Shown: piece by piece, positions 8,635-17,953 of the stretch
Position numbering within the stretch: position 1 is the first letter of the stretch
How the letters are laid out: every line of letters begins with the position of its first letter
Source: Gammaproteobacteria bacterium
Lineage (GTDB): Bacteria; Pseudomonadota; Gammaproteobacteria; DSM-16500
Assembly: GCA_021156085.1 (NCBI GenBank)
Contig: JAJNBC010000002.1
Location: 85,019 to 149,018, forward strand
Direction of reading: 5' to 3'
DNA length: 64,000 nucleotides
Position numbers and translations under genes: made by a program
The notes under the pieces: generated by a model
Database searches by the model: none
Told to the model about the DNA's origin: nothing
Seen by the model: the letters and a program-made list of their open reading frames with translations, nothing else

Positions 8635-10995
8635 TTAATAAACGCCACCGCCTTCAGGTGCAGTTGTATTATCTTGTACTGCGGGGGTTGACTCTTGTAC
8701 AGGAATATAGGGTTTCATAAAGTACTCAAAAGTGCCTACAGGATCATTGGCAGTAGCACGTTTGCCTGTGAGCGGATCAATACGAACACTGACAATGTCA
8801 GGCGGTTGTTCCATAGGATGTTCGGGATGACCCTGGAGCGCAGCTTCCATAAATTGAATCCATAATGGTAAAGCTGCTTGTGCTCCCCATTCATGTAAAG
8901 AGCGCTGTTGTTGGTCGTATCCCATCCAAGCGACGGCAATGATATCGCTATTATAACCTGCAAACCACGCATCTACCTGGTTTTGGGTGGTACCTGTTTT
9001 GCCAGCTAAATCTTTACGCTGCAAGCGGCGTGCTAATTTTGCTGTGCCGCGTTGAATGACATCATGTAAGGTGGATGTGATGAGATAAGCATTCTGCGGG
9101 CTAATGACACGAGGAGCATAGATATTTACTGAGGCATTGAGAGGAGGCGTGCATTGCCTGGTACAGGCAATCAAGGGTTTTGCTTGGTAAATGATTTGGT
9201 TTTTGCCATCGCGAATAGAATTTACAGCAAATGGAACAACTTTAGAGCCTCCATTAGCGAAAATAGCGTAAGCTGCTGCCATTTGTAAAGGGGTCACCAG
9301 GGCTGTGCCTAACGCTAAAGATAAACCTGCTGGTAATTGCGCTGCGGTGAAGCCAAAACGTTGTATATAACTGATGGTGTAAGGAAGGCCAATTAAATCT
9401 AATAAGCGAATAGAAACTAAATTACGTGATTGCGTCAATGCATCACGTAGTCGAGTGGGACCATAAAAACGATGCTCATCATTTTGGGGGCGCCAGAGAC
9501 TGCTATCTGTAGGGTTTTCAACGACGACAGGTGCATCGTTAATGACAGTCGCTAGCGTATAACCTTTATCTAAGGCTGCAGAGTAAATAAAAGGCTTGAA
9601 GCTTGAACCAGGTTGACGATTTGCATTGGTAATGCGGTTAAAATTACTGTGCTGAAAATCAAAGCCCCCTACTAAGGCCAAGATGCTGCCATCGAGAGGA
9701 TTCAGGGCAATGATGCCTGCTTCTGCTAATGGAATTTGAGAAAGGCGCCAGCCTTGAGGGGTTTCCATCAGTCGCACAATATCACCTAAGCTCACTATTT
9801 CAGTGGCTGTTTTAGGCATACGACCCAGTAAATCAGGATTAATTTGTTTGCGTGCCCAAGACAATCCTTGCCAAGATATCATCACCAGTGAGCCATTAGC
9901 ACGCAATGCGGTGATAGAATGAGTGTTAATATCCACTACGACAGCGGGCTCTAAACCATTTATGATGGGAATCTTGCCTAGAGATTTTTCCCATTCTTCC
10001 ATATGCTTTAAGCTGGGAGCTCCAAAATTTTGTTCAGGGCCACGATAGCCATGACGTTGATCGTAGGCAATGAGCCCATCATGTACCGCTTGATTAGCCG
10101 CATTTTGTAGTTGGCTATCCACCGTTGTATAGACTTTGAGATTGTCCGTATAAATGCGATCACCATAAAGTTGTTGCAATTGTTGGCGTACGAGTTCACC
10201 CACATACGGGGCTTTGATCTGAATTTGCAAATTATGATGGTGAGCATTAAGAGGTGCGGCAATGGCAGCTTTATAAGTTTTTTCATCAATATAATGTAAT
10301 TCATACATACGTCCTAGAACATGATTGCGACGTTTTAAAGCAGCACTTGGATGTGCTAACGGATTAAGGGAGGAAGGTGCTTGGGGCAAACCAGCTAACA
10401 TAGCATATTGATCTAGAGTGAGCTGATTTAGTGATTTGCCATAATAAATTTCAGAAGCTGCTTCTACTCCATAAGCACGGGCGCCGAGAAATATTTTATT
10501 AAGATACAATTCTAATATTTTTTGTTTATTGAGCGTATGTTCGATTTTAAGAGCAATTAAAATTTCACGTAATTTGCGGCCAAATGTTTTATGTGAGTTA
10601 AGGTAGAAGCTACGAGCAACTTGCATGGTAATGGTACTGCCGCCTTCTTCTTTTTTTCCGGTGACAGCCAATTTTATGGCTGCTCTCAATAGACCTGGGA
10701 TATCAATGCCTGGATGTTGGAAGTAACGTTGATCTTCAGTAGCTAGCACAGCCTCAATCAGAGGCTTAGGGATTTGATCATAAGGCAAGGGAATGCGTCT
10801 TGTTTCGCCGTATTCTGCTAATAATTTGTTGTCACGGGTGAAAACTTGCAAAGGCACTTGTAATTGTATTGTTTTAAGTTCATCTACACTAGGTATTTGA
10901 AAGACGATGTAATACAAAATACCCACGCCCACAATTCCAAGTAATATGCAGCTGAAGGCCAATAATCTTTGTAGCAGGCGTAAAAAAATATTCAT
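8635..10995 (-). CDS. mrcA: penicillin-binding protein 1A (bifunctional peptidoglycan synthase)
   Basis: Class A PBP that polymerises and cross-links peptidoglycan in the periplasm. 786 residues. A membrane anchor is at residues 8-32. The GT51 glycosyltransferase domain carries catalytic ATEDQR (E87), GGSTITMQ (118-125) and KILELYLNKIFLGARAYGVE (159-178). A PBP1a-type OB region is followed by the transpeptidase, with SxxK at 464-467 in QPGSSFKPF, SRN at 523-525 and KTGT at 666-669. It is divergent from the pilus operon, as is common for ponA/mrcA next to pilM in gammaproteobacteria. Confidence 0.96.
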   Translation of the reverse strand: MNIFLRLLQRLLAFSCILLGIVGVGILYYIVFQIPSVDELKTIQLQVPLQVFTRDNKLLAEYGETRRIPLPYDQIPKPLIEAVLATEDQRYFQHPGIDIPGLLRAAIKLAVTGKKEEGGSTITMQVARSFYLNSHKTFGRKLREILIALKIEHTLNKQKILELYLNKIFLGARAYGVEAASEIYYGKSLNQLTLDQYAMLAGLPQAPSSLNPLAHPSAALKRRNHVLGRMYELHYIDEKTYKAAIAAPLNAHHHNLQIQIKAPYVGELVRQQLQQLYGDRIYTDNLKVYTTVDSQLQNAANQAVHDGLIAYDQRHGYRGPEQNFGAPSLKHMEEWEKSLGKIPIINGLEPAVVVDINTHSITALRANGSLVMISWQGLSWARKQINPDLLGRMPKTATEIVSLGDIVRLMETPQGWRLSQIPLAEAGIIALNPLDGSILALVGGFDFQHSNFNRITNANRQPGSSFKPFIYSAALDKGYTLATVINDAPVVVENPTDSSLWRPQNDEHRFYGPTRLRDALTQSRNLVSIRLLDLIGLPYTISYIQRFGFTAAQLPAGLSLALGTALVTPLQMAAAYAIFANGGSKVVPFAVNSIRDGKNQIIYQAKPLIACTRQCTPPLNASVNIYAPRVISPQNAYLITSTLHDVIQRGTAKLARRLQRKDLAGKTGTTQNQVDAWFAGYNSDIIAVAWMGYDQQQRSLHEWGAQAALPLWIQFMEAALQGHPEHPMEQPPDIVSVRIDPLTGKRATANDPVGTFEYFMKPYIPVQESTPAVQDNTTAPEGGGVY

Positions 10996-11247
10996 GAAAA
11001 TATACGTTGTAAGAAATAAACTTGCATTTTACTATAAAACTGGAGAAGATATCAGCCGAAACTCTCCTATCTTTTCAGTCACCCCCTTTACCTCAAAATC
11101 TGTTAATAATTTTATCAAATTCTTCTGAATTCTTCGCTAGCATGCCCGTCTTTTTTAGTAATTTTAACCAATAAGCGGGGAAGATTCTTGAAGTCGTCCA
11201 TCTGGCACATGCTGAATTTGTCTTATAAAACTTAAGGAGCTCTAATA

Positions 11248-11865
11248 ATGTTAGATTTTATACGTTTTAAGCCGCGGCCATTGCTAGGCTTAGACATCCA
11301 AGCAGATAGCATTCGATTGTTAGAGTTGCAGTATAGCAGGAAAATACCCTTCATAAAGCGAGCGTTAACCATAGATTTACCCATTAATGCTGTGATGGAG
11401 TCTAATATTGAGAAAGTAGAGCTCGTTAGCGATCGCTTACGAGAATTAGTGGAATGTAATAAATTACAAAAAATTGAAGTCGCTATTGCTTTACCCGAGC
11501 GATGTGTAGTCACTAAACATATTTCTGTTGCAAAAGGGCTGCGGCTATCTGAGTTAGAGGCAGAGATAATTAGCGATTTAAGTGATTGTTTCCCCTCTGC
11601 TACAGAGGGTCTCTATTATGACTACGTGATGTTAGATTCAAAAGATAAAATGCAGGATGAAGTGCTTCTGATCGCCACCTCTTTTACCCATTTAAATACG
11701 CCTGTTATGCTTGTGCAGGATTGTGGATTGAAAGTGCGAGTTGTAGATGTAGATAAATATGCATTGATTCGAGCACATCAATGTATGAAGAAAGATAATT
11801 TTCAAATGGAAGAGAAGTGGCTAGTAAGTTGGGGCCTGGCATTACATAGTGGGTATGTATGGTAG
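11248..11865 (+). CDS. pilM: type IV pilus assembly protein PilM, internally shortened
   Basis: PilM is an actin-like cytoplasmic protein that binds the PilN tail in the pilus alignment complex. Only 205 residues are encoded, against about 350 usual. The first 175 residues align with the canonical N-terminal half (PLLGLDIQADSIRLLEL, then VRVVDVDKYALIRAHQCM). The sequence then jumps to the family's C-terminal tail (WLVSWGLALHSG, compare CGLALRSF). The roughly 140 residues holding the second actin-like lobe, including the VVDIGA-type and LAGGTA-type nucleotide motifs, are missing, with no frame break. An AAGGAG ribosome site precedes ATG 11248. Its stop overlaps pilN. Confidence 0.85.
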   Translation: MLDFIRFKPRPLLGLDIQADSIRLLELQYSRKIPFIKRALTIDLPINAVMESNIEKVELVSDRLRELVECNKLQKIEVAIALPERCVVTKHISVAKGLRLSELEAEIISDLSDCFPSATEGLYYDYVMLDSKDKMQDEVLLIATSFTHLNTPVMLVQDCGLKVRVVDVDKYALIRAHQCMKKDNFQMEEKWLVSWGLALHSGYVW

Positions 11866-12404
11866 ATATTAATTTATTGCCTTGGCGAGCGATGATTCGT
11901 GCGGAGAATGAGAAGAAAAGAAATTTTTTTTTATTATTTCTTGGATTACTTATTTTAATATGGATTGTTGTCCATATAGGGCTTAATTTTGCTATGCAAA
12001 CCTATGATATAGCCATTGATCATGCAAAAAATCAGTTAGATGAATTAACAAGCCAAACACAAAACAATCAAACGAATTCTGCCTCATCTATTGTTGATCA
12101 AATTCATTCTAGCCAGCTTGAGTTAATTGATTTTTTTAAAGCGGTGGAGGAAGCGGCGCCTGGAATGATGGCATGGTCTTCAATAGAAAGTCGAAAGAAT
12201 CACATAGTCATGACAGGGAATGTGGATTCATTTTTGGCTTTGGCCCAATTTGTTGATGATTATAATAATAAAAATAGAGCGTTAGCGATGAATATTGTCA
12301 ACGTTAAAAATGATTTTGGTATGACTGCAGTACAATGTCGTTTACAACTTATTCGTTCTTCTTTTCCTTTTTTGAGCCAGATAAACAATGATGATAATAT
12401 TTAA
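11859..12404 (+). CDS. pilN: type IV pilus assembly protein PilN
   Basis: Bitopic inner-membrane component of the PilMNOP alignment complex. 181 residues, starting with the PilM-binding motif INLLPWR at residues 4-10, then a basic stretch and one transmembrane helix (about 24-46), then a periplasmic coiled coil and a small ferredoxin-like domain. It overlaps the pilM stop by seven bases, and the pilO/P fusion starts 17 bases before its own stop. Confidence 0.9.
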   Translation: MVDINLLPWRAMIRAENEKKRNFFLLFLGLLILIWIVVHIGLNFAMQTYDIAIDHAKNQLDELTSQTQNNQTNSASSIVDQIHSSQLELIDFFKAVEEAAPGMMAWSSIESRKNHIVMTGNVDSFLALAQFVDDYNNKNRALAMNIVNVKNDFGMTAVQCRLQLIRSSFPFLSQINNDDNI

Positions 12405-13188
12405 TAGAATACATTGGATATGTTTGTATTTTGTCGTATTTTCTCTGTTTTTTACCCTTATCTTTGAAGATACTTTAAAACATATCAAACATATTCATGA
12501 GAGAAAAGAAACAGAAAAAAAACTGACGGCTGAAATAGAAAGTAATAAAAAAATTCTTATTAACGCTATGCAGAGCAATCTACCCTCTCTGATTCAAGTG
12601 GAGGACCGATTAATTAATGCGTCAGATGTGCTTAATTATTTATCCTATTTTTGGGTGTCTCATGGCATGGTAGTTAATAAAGTTCAATTGCTTAAAAGAA
12701 AAACTATTTTGGGCATGAATGTTTTGCCCGTGAAAATTAATATCACGGGGCAATTTCTAGAATTTTCTAAATTATTAACTTATCTTGCGGAAGATTTGAG
12801 ACCCATTGTCCTTAATGATTTTTCATTGAGTATTGATCGTAATAAAACAATGGTAGCTGAAATGCACTTATGGGTCTTTTCTTTTCGCAATAAAATCAAC
12901 GGGATGAATTCTCAGGCGGGGGAGCCTAAAAACATAGATAGCTGGATTACTAGAGTTCCTTTGCAAAAAATGAAATGGGTTGGATTTTTACAACAGCAAC
13001 AGACTATTTGGGGTTTTGTGATGTCGCCAGAAGGTAAGACAATTGAAGTGCAGGTAGGATCCATTATTGGTTTAGAAAAAGGGCGAGTCATGAAGGTGTC
13101 CGATCATGACATGCGGATTGATTTAGGCGGGAGAAATGTTTTTATTTTTGCGCGCCCTGCTCAGAAAATCCCTCATGATGTGCATTGA
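12388..13188 (+). CDS. PilO-PilP fusion protein of the pilus alignment complex
   Basis: 266 residues. The N-terminal part is PilO-like: a transmembrane helix at about 9-25, a coiled coil, then a ferredoxin-like domain with VLPVKINITGQFLEFSKLL and a LNDFSLSIDR strand. From about residue 182 the sequence becomes PilP-like (ITRVPLQKMKWVGFLQQQQ, then WGFVMSPEGKTIEVQVGS and LEKGRVMKVSDHDMRIDL), the beta-domain that contacts the secretin PilQ. PilP is normally a separate lipoprotein; here no lipobox or separate start is visible. The fusion call rests on motif order, gene position and length. Confidence 0.8.
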   Translation: MMIIFNRIHWICLYFVVFSLFFTLIFEDTLKHIKHIHERKETEKKLTAEIESNKKILINAMQSNLPSLIQVEDRLINASDVLNYLSYFWVSHGMVVNKVQLLKRKTILGMNVLPVKINITGQFLEFSKLLTYLAEDLRPIVLNDFSLSIDRNKTMVAEMHLWVFSFRNKINGMNSQAGEPKNIDSWITRVPLQKMKWVGFLQQQQTIWGFVMSPEGKTIEVQVGSIIGLEKGRVMKVSDHDMRIDLGGRNVFIFARPAQKIPHDVH

Positions 13189-13213
13189 TTCTAATTAACA
13201 AGAGGAAGATCAG

Positions 13214-14470
13214 ATGTTTTTAATCAATCACAAAAGAATCTTAGGAGTAATGCTATGTATTATTTCTTCTATATATTTTCTTTATGCGGAAGCAATGGGA
13301 TCTCTTTCCAAACAAATTTCTCTGGAATTACAAGAGGTCAGTATTCAGGATGCTCTTAATATCCTTGCGAAATTCATGAATATTAATTTAATCATCAGCC
13401 CTGCAATTCATGGTACTACTTCCTTACATTTAAAAAAAGTTTTTCCCGAAGAAGCGTTTAATTTATTACTGCTTTCTCATGAACTGAGTCAATGGCAATT
13501 AGGCCATATTTTGTATGTTATGCCTAGAAGTGAATTTTTGCAGGAAAAACAACAGGAATTAAAACTGCAAACAGCTGTTCATGAAGCAGAGCCGCTGGCT
13601 ACCCATATTTGGCAAATTCATTATGCTAAAGCCCAAGAAATCGCACATTTGTTGCAAGAAGGTAATCATACCTTGCTTTCAGCGCGTGGCCATATCTATG
13701 TCGATGCACGAACTAATATTATATGTGTTCAAGATATTTCGGATCATTTGAGCCATATTCATGAGTTTATCCAACGTTTAGATATTCCTGTGCAACAAGT
13801 ATTAATAGAAGTACATTTAGCAAGTATAGACAGTGATTTTGAACGTGAGTTAGGTGTGAGTTTTGCCGGACAAGAACCGCAAGTATCAGAGGAGGCTGAT
13901 CATTTGGCAGAATCCAATTATTCGCCATTGAGCATGCATTATGGTTTAGCTATGATTAAATTAGCAGATGGCTCGCTCTTAAGTATGCGGCTATCTGCTC
14001 TCGAAAGAGCTGGGCATGGTGAATTAATTTCTAACCCTAGTTTATTTACGGCTAATCAACAAACGGCTTCGATCGAATCGGGAGAAGAAATACCCTATCA
14101 AGAAGTAAGTCAAAATGGAGCAACAGGGGTGACTTTTAAAAAAGCAGTATTAAGTTTAAAAGTGACTCCTCAAATCATGCCAGGAAATCAAGTTTTGCTA
14201 CAGCTGCAAGTGAATCAGGATAAGCCAAGTAGCAGAGTTATTTTAGGCGTACCAGCCATTACTACCCGTAAAATTAGTACAAATATTCTTGTAAAAAGTG
14301 GCCAAACTATCGTTTTGGGTGGTATTTATGAGTCGGGTAAAGAACATCAGCAGCAACGCGTGCCTTTTTTAGGTAAAATTCCGCTTGTAGGTTTGCTCTT
14401 CAAACAGCAAAATGTGGCAAATAATAAACGTGAACTACTCATTTTTGTGACACCTAAGGTTATTAGTTAA
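13214..14470 (+). CDS. pilQ: type IV pilus secretin PilQ, short form
   Basis: Outer-membrane secretin through which pili or DNA pass. 418 residues with a signal peptide (about 1-27), an STN-like domain (ISLELQEVSIQDALNILAKF), one N1/secretin-N domain ending in IHEFIQRLDIPVQQVLIEV, and the secretin core containing SNPSLFTANQQTASIESGEE, VTPQIMPGN, GQTIVLGGIY and the final VPFLGKIPLVGLLFK. The AMIN domains that make most PilQ proteins about 700 residues long are absent. aroK starts on the base after the stop. Confidence 0.92.
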   Translation: MFLINHKRILGVMLCIISSIYFLYAEAMGSLSKQISLELQEVSIQDALNILAKFMNINLIISPAIHGTTSLHLKKVFPEEAFNLLLLSHELSQWQLGHILYVMPRSEFLQEKQQELKLQTAVHEAEPLATHIWQIHYAKAQEIAHLLQEGNHTLLSARGHIYVDARTNIICVQDISDHLSHIHEFIQRLDIPVQQVLIEVHLASIDSDFERELGVSFAGQEPQVSEEADHLAESNYSPLSMHYGLAMIKLADGSLLSMRLSALERAGHGELISNPSLFTANQQTASIESGEEIPYQEVSQNGATGVTFKKAVLSLKVTPQIMPGNQVLLQLQVNQDKPSSRVILGVPAITTRKISTNILVKSGQTIVLGGIYESGKEHQQQRVPFLGKIPLVGLLFKQQNVANNKRELLIFVTPKVIS

Positions 14471-14989
14471 ATGAAAAAACATCAAAATATTTTTCTAATC
14501 GGTCCAATGGGAGCAGGTAAGAGCAGTGTAGGTAAGTACCTGGCTGAGCAATTGGAGATGCATTTTTATGATTCGGACGAAGAAATCGAAAATCGTACAG
14601 GGGTGGACATTGGCTGGATATTTGATTTAGAAGGAGCTGCAGGGTTTCGTAAACGGGAAATCGCAGTGATTGCTGAGCTTGTTCATCTGCCTAATATTGT
14701 TTTGGCAACAGGTGGTGGTTCTATTATTTCTCCTGAAGTGCAAGAATTATTACGTACGCAGGGCGTGGTTGTGTTTTTGGATGCGTCATTAGGGTCTCAG
14801 CAAATACGAACCGTAAATGAAGCGCGTCGTCCTTTGCTGCGTGTGCCAAACCGAGAGAAAGTCATTGAAAAATTATATGAAGAACATACTCCTCTTTATC
14901 AAGCTCTGGCAGATTATTATATTTTGACGGATGACCGTAGCGTGCATGCGGTGGCAGAAGAAATTATTAACTGGCTAAATAAAAAATAG
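14471..14989 (+). CDS. aroK: shikimate kinase
   Basis: Phosphorylates shikimate in the chorismate pathway, which also feeds UbiC in this window. 172 residues. P-loop GPMGAGKS (11-18), shikimate-binding DSDEEIE (34-40), GFRKRE near 58-63 and GGG (81-83) are present. pilQ-aroK is the standard gammaproteobacterial order, but the usual following gene aroB is missing here. Confidence 0.95.
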   Translation: MKKHQNIFLIGPMGAGKSSVGKYLAEQLEMHFYDSDEEIENRTGVDIGWIFDLEGAAGFRKREIAVIAELVHLPNIVLATGGGSIISPEVQELLRTQGVVVFLDASLGSQQIRTVNEARRPLLRVPNREKVIEKLYEEHTPLYQALADYYILTDDRSVHAVAEEIINWLNKK

Positions 14990-14990
14990 A

Positions 14991-15028
14991 GTTTCTAGGG
15001 TCTTTAACCCTCCTGCTATGCTAGAAAC
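14991..15028 (+). terminator. possible terminator after the pil-aroK operon
   Basis: GTTTCTAG (14991-14998) pairs with CTAGAAAC (15021-15028), and the loop contains a small GGG/CCC pairing. No U-run follows, so a Rho-independent terminator is only possible. Confidence 0.35.
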
Positions 15029-15145
15029 AACACATTGATTTTCTGGGCTCCATTTCCTGGGTATTGACTCATATGTCAACTGCATTCTTCTAAATTGATG
15101 GGCTTCATCTCATCTACCGAATTGTAAATGAACCCTGATAGGCTC

Positions 15146-15184
15146 TTAAAAACACCTTCCTTCCTGTAAATAAGAAGGAAGGGG
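15146..15184 (-). terminator. Rho-independent terminator of the lipoprotein gene
   Basis: On the minus strand, CCTTCCTTC and GAAGGAAGG (15182-15174 and 15163-15155) form a perfect 9-bp stem with a 10-base loop, followed by TGTTTTT. It lies just downstream of the lipoprotein stop at 15190. Confidence 0.75.
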
Positions 15185-15189
15185 CAAAG

Positions 15190-15615
15190 CTATGGTTGAG
15201 TTGGAGCAGGCGGCGCAGCAGGTTCAGCGGAAGGCATTACTGTATTGCTGGGTGCTGGCGTCGCAGGAGGTGTAGCTGTATTGTCAAGTGTAGGGGCTGC
15301 CGTGGGCGGTGTAGCTACCGTTGGCGTATTCATGTCAGGGGGTGTTGTGGGGGCAATCTCTGGTGCAGAGGGTGCAGCGATAGGGGATCCTCCTGGATTG
15401 GTGCTAGGCGTTTGTGCCTGCATGGCGGCGGAGCTTTCACCAGAGGTGGGTTCAGTAGAGGGTACTGTTTCAGAAGGCGGCGCGGCGATAGTCTGAGTAG
15501 TTGTTGGTACTTCAGACATGGTAGTATTGTCTTTCGCGGATTTTTGCTGGCAAGCAGTGATTCCAGCAAGGCAAAATCCGGCGAGGGTGGCTAGTAGAAT
15601 GTGATGTTTACGCAT
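15190..15615 (-). CDS. proline/threonine-rich lipoprotein
   Basis: 141 residues from ATG 15615, which has an AAGGA ribosome site eight bases upstream; an in-frame TTG at 15621 is less likely. The signal peptide ends in a lipobox-like GITAC (Cys22), so the protein should be lipid-anchored. The rest is low complexity, built from Pro, Thr, Ala and Ser (for example TPPDMNTPTVATPPTAAPT), and looks like an extended periplasmic or surface stalk. No catalytic domain is visible. The high GC of this stretch creates long spurious frames on the other strand. Confidence 0.75.
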   Translation of the reverse strand: MRKHHILLATLAGFCLAGITACQQKSAKDNTTMSEVPTTTQTIAAPPSETVPSTEPTSGESSAAMQAQTPSTNPGGSPIAAPSAPEIAPTTPPDMNTPTVATPPTAAPTLDNTATPPATPAPSNTVMPSAEPAAPPAPTQP

Positions 15616-15734
15616 GGGCAATATCCTTAGTTTTTTTAAAAAGAAGAAAATAATAGGGGGGGCTGAACTTGCCCCCTAAGAAAAAAGACATATTATCCTA
15701 AATAAACTATGCTGCAAAGCTTATCCTCTCAGCT

Positions 15735-15759
15735 CTAGCGAATTGTCGACAACCCCTAA
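15735..15759 (+). repeat. solo right end of the 147-bp inverted-repeat element
   Basis: CTAGCGAATTGTCGACAACCCCTAA matches the right end of the full copy at 31508-31654 (ending CTAGCGAATTGTCAACAGATCCTAA) at 21 of 25 positions. No left end is nearby. It sits 14 bp before hemE. Confidence 0.5.
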
Positions 15760-15772
15760 CGTGAGATAGATT

Positions 15773-16846
15773 ATGATTGAACTCAAAAATGATCGTTTAT
15801 TGCGCGCCATCAGGCATCAACCAGTGGACAGGACGCCTATATGGATTATGCGCCAGGCAGGGCGTTATTTACCAGAATATCGTGCAGTTCGGCAAAGAGC
15901 AGGGAGCTTCATGGCATTATGTAAAAATCCTGAGCTTGCTTGTGAAGTCACGTTGCAACCTTTGGCTCGTTTTTCTCTGGACGCAGCCATTGTATTTTCT
16001 GATATTTTGACTATTCCAGATGCGATGGGGTTAGGGCTGCAATTCATTGAAGGTAAGGGGCCCATTTTTGCAAAACCTTTACGTTCAGAGAAGGACATTC
16101 AGAATTTAGCTATTCCAGATCCGGACATTAGTTTGCGTTATGTATTAGATGCCATTCGTCTGATTACTCGCGAATTAGCTGGCAAAGTGCCATTAATTGG
16201 TTTTTGTGGCAGTCCCTGGACATTAGCAACTTATATGATAGAAGGGGGTGCAAATAAATCTTTCCCTCTTATTCAGAAAATGTTACAGGAGCAACCGCAG
16301 GCACTGCATCAGTTGCTGCATAAATTAGCTGAAGCAGTGGCTCTACATTTAGATGCCCAAATCAAATCGGGTGCCCAAGTGGTGATGATCTTTGACACGT
16401 GGGGGGGGATGTTAAATACAGCAGATTACCAAGCGTATTCCTTGCACTATATTCGACAAATTATAAGAGAGTTAGGTGTAAAAAATGCAGCATCACCTGT
16501 GCCAGTTGTATTGTTTACTAAAGCGGGAGGGCAGTGGTTAGAGTTAATGGCAGAATCCCAATGTGATGTTATTGCAGTGGATTGGTTAGTTAATTTGAAA
16601 GATGCCAGGCAGAGAGTCGGTAACAAAATAGCCTTGCAGGGCAATTTAAATCCCACTATTCTTTGTCAAACAGAGAGTGTTATTCGAGCGGAAGTTGCGC
16701 GCATTTTGACTGAATATGGGTCTGGTTCAGGTCACATCTTTAATTTAGGCCATGGTATTACTCCCGAGGTGCCTCCTGAGCATGTCGCTATATTGGTGGA
16801 TGCTGTGCATACCCTTAGTCATAGGGATTCAAAATGGATAGATTGA
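15773..16846 (+). CDS. hemE: uroporphyrinogen decarboxylase
   Basis: Decarboxylates uroporphyrinogen III to coproporphyrinogen III in haem synthesis. 357 residues, normal length. The N-terminal signature [15 protein letters not shown] (23-37) carries the substrate-binding arginines. Also present are [17 protein letters not shown] and the C-terminal [16 protein letters not shown]. The stop overlaps the yheT start by 13 bases. With hemH at 26.5 kb, two steps of haem synthesis lie in the window. Confidence 0.96.
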   Translation: MIELKNDRLLRAIRHQPVDRTPIWIMRQAGRYLPEYRAVRQRAGSFMALCKNPELACEVTLQPLARFSLDAAIVFSDILTIPDAMGLGLQFIEGKGPIFAKPLRSEKDIQNLAIPDPDISLRYVLDAIRLITRELAGKVPLIGFCGSPWTLATYMIEGGANKSFPLIQKMLQEQPQALHQLLHKLAEAVALHLDAQIKSGAQVVMIFDTWGGMLNTADYQAYSLHYIRQIIRELGVKNAASPVPVVLFTKAGGQWLELMAESQCDVIAVDWLVNLKDARQRVGNKIALQGNLNPTILCQTESVIRAEVARILTEYGSGSGHIFNLGHGITPEVPPEHVAILVDAVHTLSHRDSKWID

Positions 16847-17805
16847 GTTTTAAGCCAGCATGGTGGCTGACGAATTCCCATTGCCAAACACTTTGGCCTG
16901 TTTTATGCCGACGCCGTATTAAAAATTTACCTCTCAAACGAGAAAGAGTTGAATTAGCGGATGGGGATTTTATAGATCTTGATTGGGTAGGGGGCAGTAG
17001 AGGCCCTATTGTTTTAATTCTGCATGGATTAGAAGGATCAGTAAAATCGCCTTATGTTCAAGGGATGTTACAAACTATCTTACAACAGGGCTGGCGTGGG
17101 GTTTGTATGCATTTTCGTAGCTGTAGTGGTGAGCTCAATCGGTTGCCTAGAGTTTACCATTCCGGTGAGACGTTGGACATTACTGAGGTCGTGAATCGAT
17201 TGCGACAGCACGAGCTAGCCACACCCATGGCAGCAATTGGTTTTTCTCTGGGAGGAAATGTTTTGCTGAAATGGCTAGGCGAAACCGGCGAACATAATCC
17301 GTTAACGGCCGCGATCGCTATTTCTGTTCCATTTCAATTGAGTCAAGCAGCTTCACGTATTGATCGAGGATTTTCTAAAATTTATCAATGGCGATTGTTA
17401 CATTGTCTTCGAAAAAAAATTCAATGGAAATTTCCGCAGCAGACTGCGCCTTTTAATTTCTCCTCATTAAGAAAATTACGTACATTGCGTGATTTTGATG
17501 ACTATGTAACGGCACCTTTGCATGGGTTTATCAATGGAGAAGATTACTATACTCAATCTAGCAGCCGTCAATATTTGGCAAAAATTAAAGTGCCTACATT
17601 AATTTTACAGGCGAAGGATGATCCTCTGGTGGGCGAGCAAATTTTGCCGGAGAAACAAGATATATCCTCTCAAATCATGCTTGAAATATCCGAAAAGGGT
17701 GGGCACGTCGGTTTTATAAGCGGACGTTTTCCCTGGAAAATAGAGTATTGGTTAGAGCAGCGTGCATCGATTTTTTTACAAGATTACTTAAAAAAAACTG
17801 CTTAA
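16834..17805 (+). CDS. yheT: YheT-family alpha/beta hydrolase
   Basis: 323 residues. The oxyanion-side motif HGLEGS (64-69), the nucleophile elbow GFSLGGN with Ser138, an acid in the [11 protein letters not shown] loop and the His in KGGHVGF form the catalytic triad. The YheT start signature [17 protein letters not shown] is conserved. The substrate of this family is not established. It overlaps hemE by 13 bases and is probably co-transcribed with it. Confidence 0.9.
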   Translation: MDRLSFKPAWWLTNSHCQTLWPVLCRRRIKNLPLKRERVELADGDFIDLDWVGGSRGPIVLILHGLEGSVKSPYVQGMLQTILQQGWRGVCMHFRSCSGELNRLPRVYHSGETLDITEVVNRLRQHELATPMAAIGFSLGGNVLLKWLGETGEHNPLTAAIAISVPFQLSQAASRIDRGFSKIYQWRLLHCLRKKIQWKFPQQTAPFNFSSLRKLRTLRDFDDYVTAPLHGFINGEDYYTQSSSRQYLAKIKVPTLILQAKDDPLVGEQILPEKQDISSQIMLEISEKGGHVGFISGRFPWKIEYWLEQRASIFLQDYLKKTA

Positions 17806-17953
17806 TCTGAGTTCCGGTTAAACCTTTGCCTTAATGAATTAACTTTTGTTTGGTGAAGACCTTTTTTTTCTTTAGACAACATATTCATCATATCATGCTG
17901 AAGTTTCTCTCCTCTTGTAGGAAAGAATGTTTTATATGTACGATAGTTATAAC

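Noticed and set aside
15196..15594. Plus-strand frames of 132 and 83 codons opposite the Pro/Thr-rich lipoprotein
   Set aside because: They are low-complexity mirror frames (Arg/Gly or Val/Gly-rich) of the GC-rich lipoprotein gene, which has a signal peptide, ribosome site and terminator.
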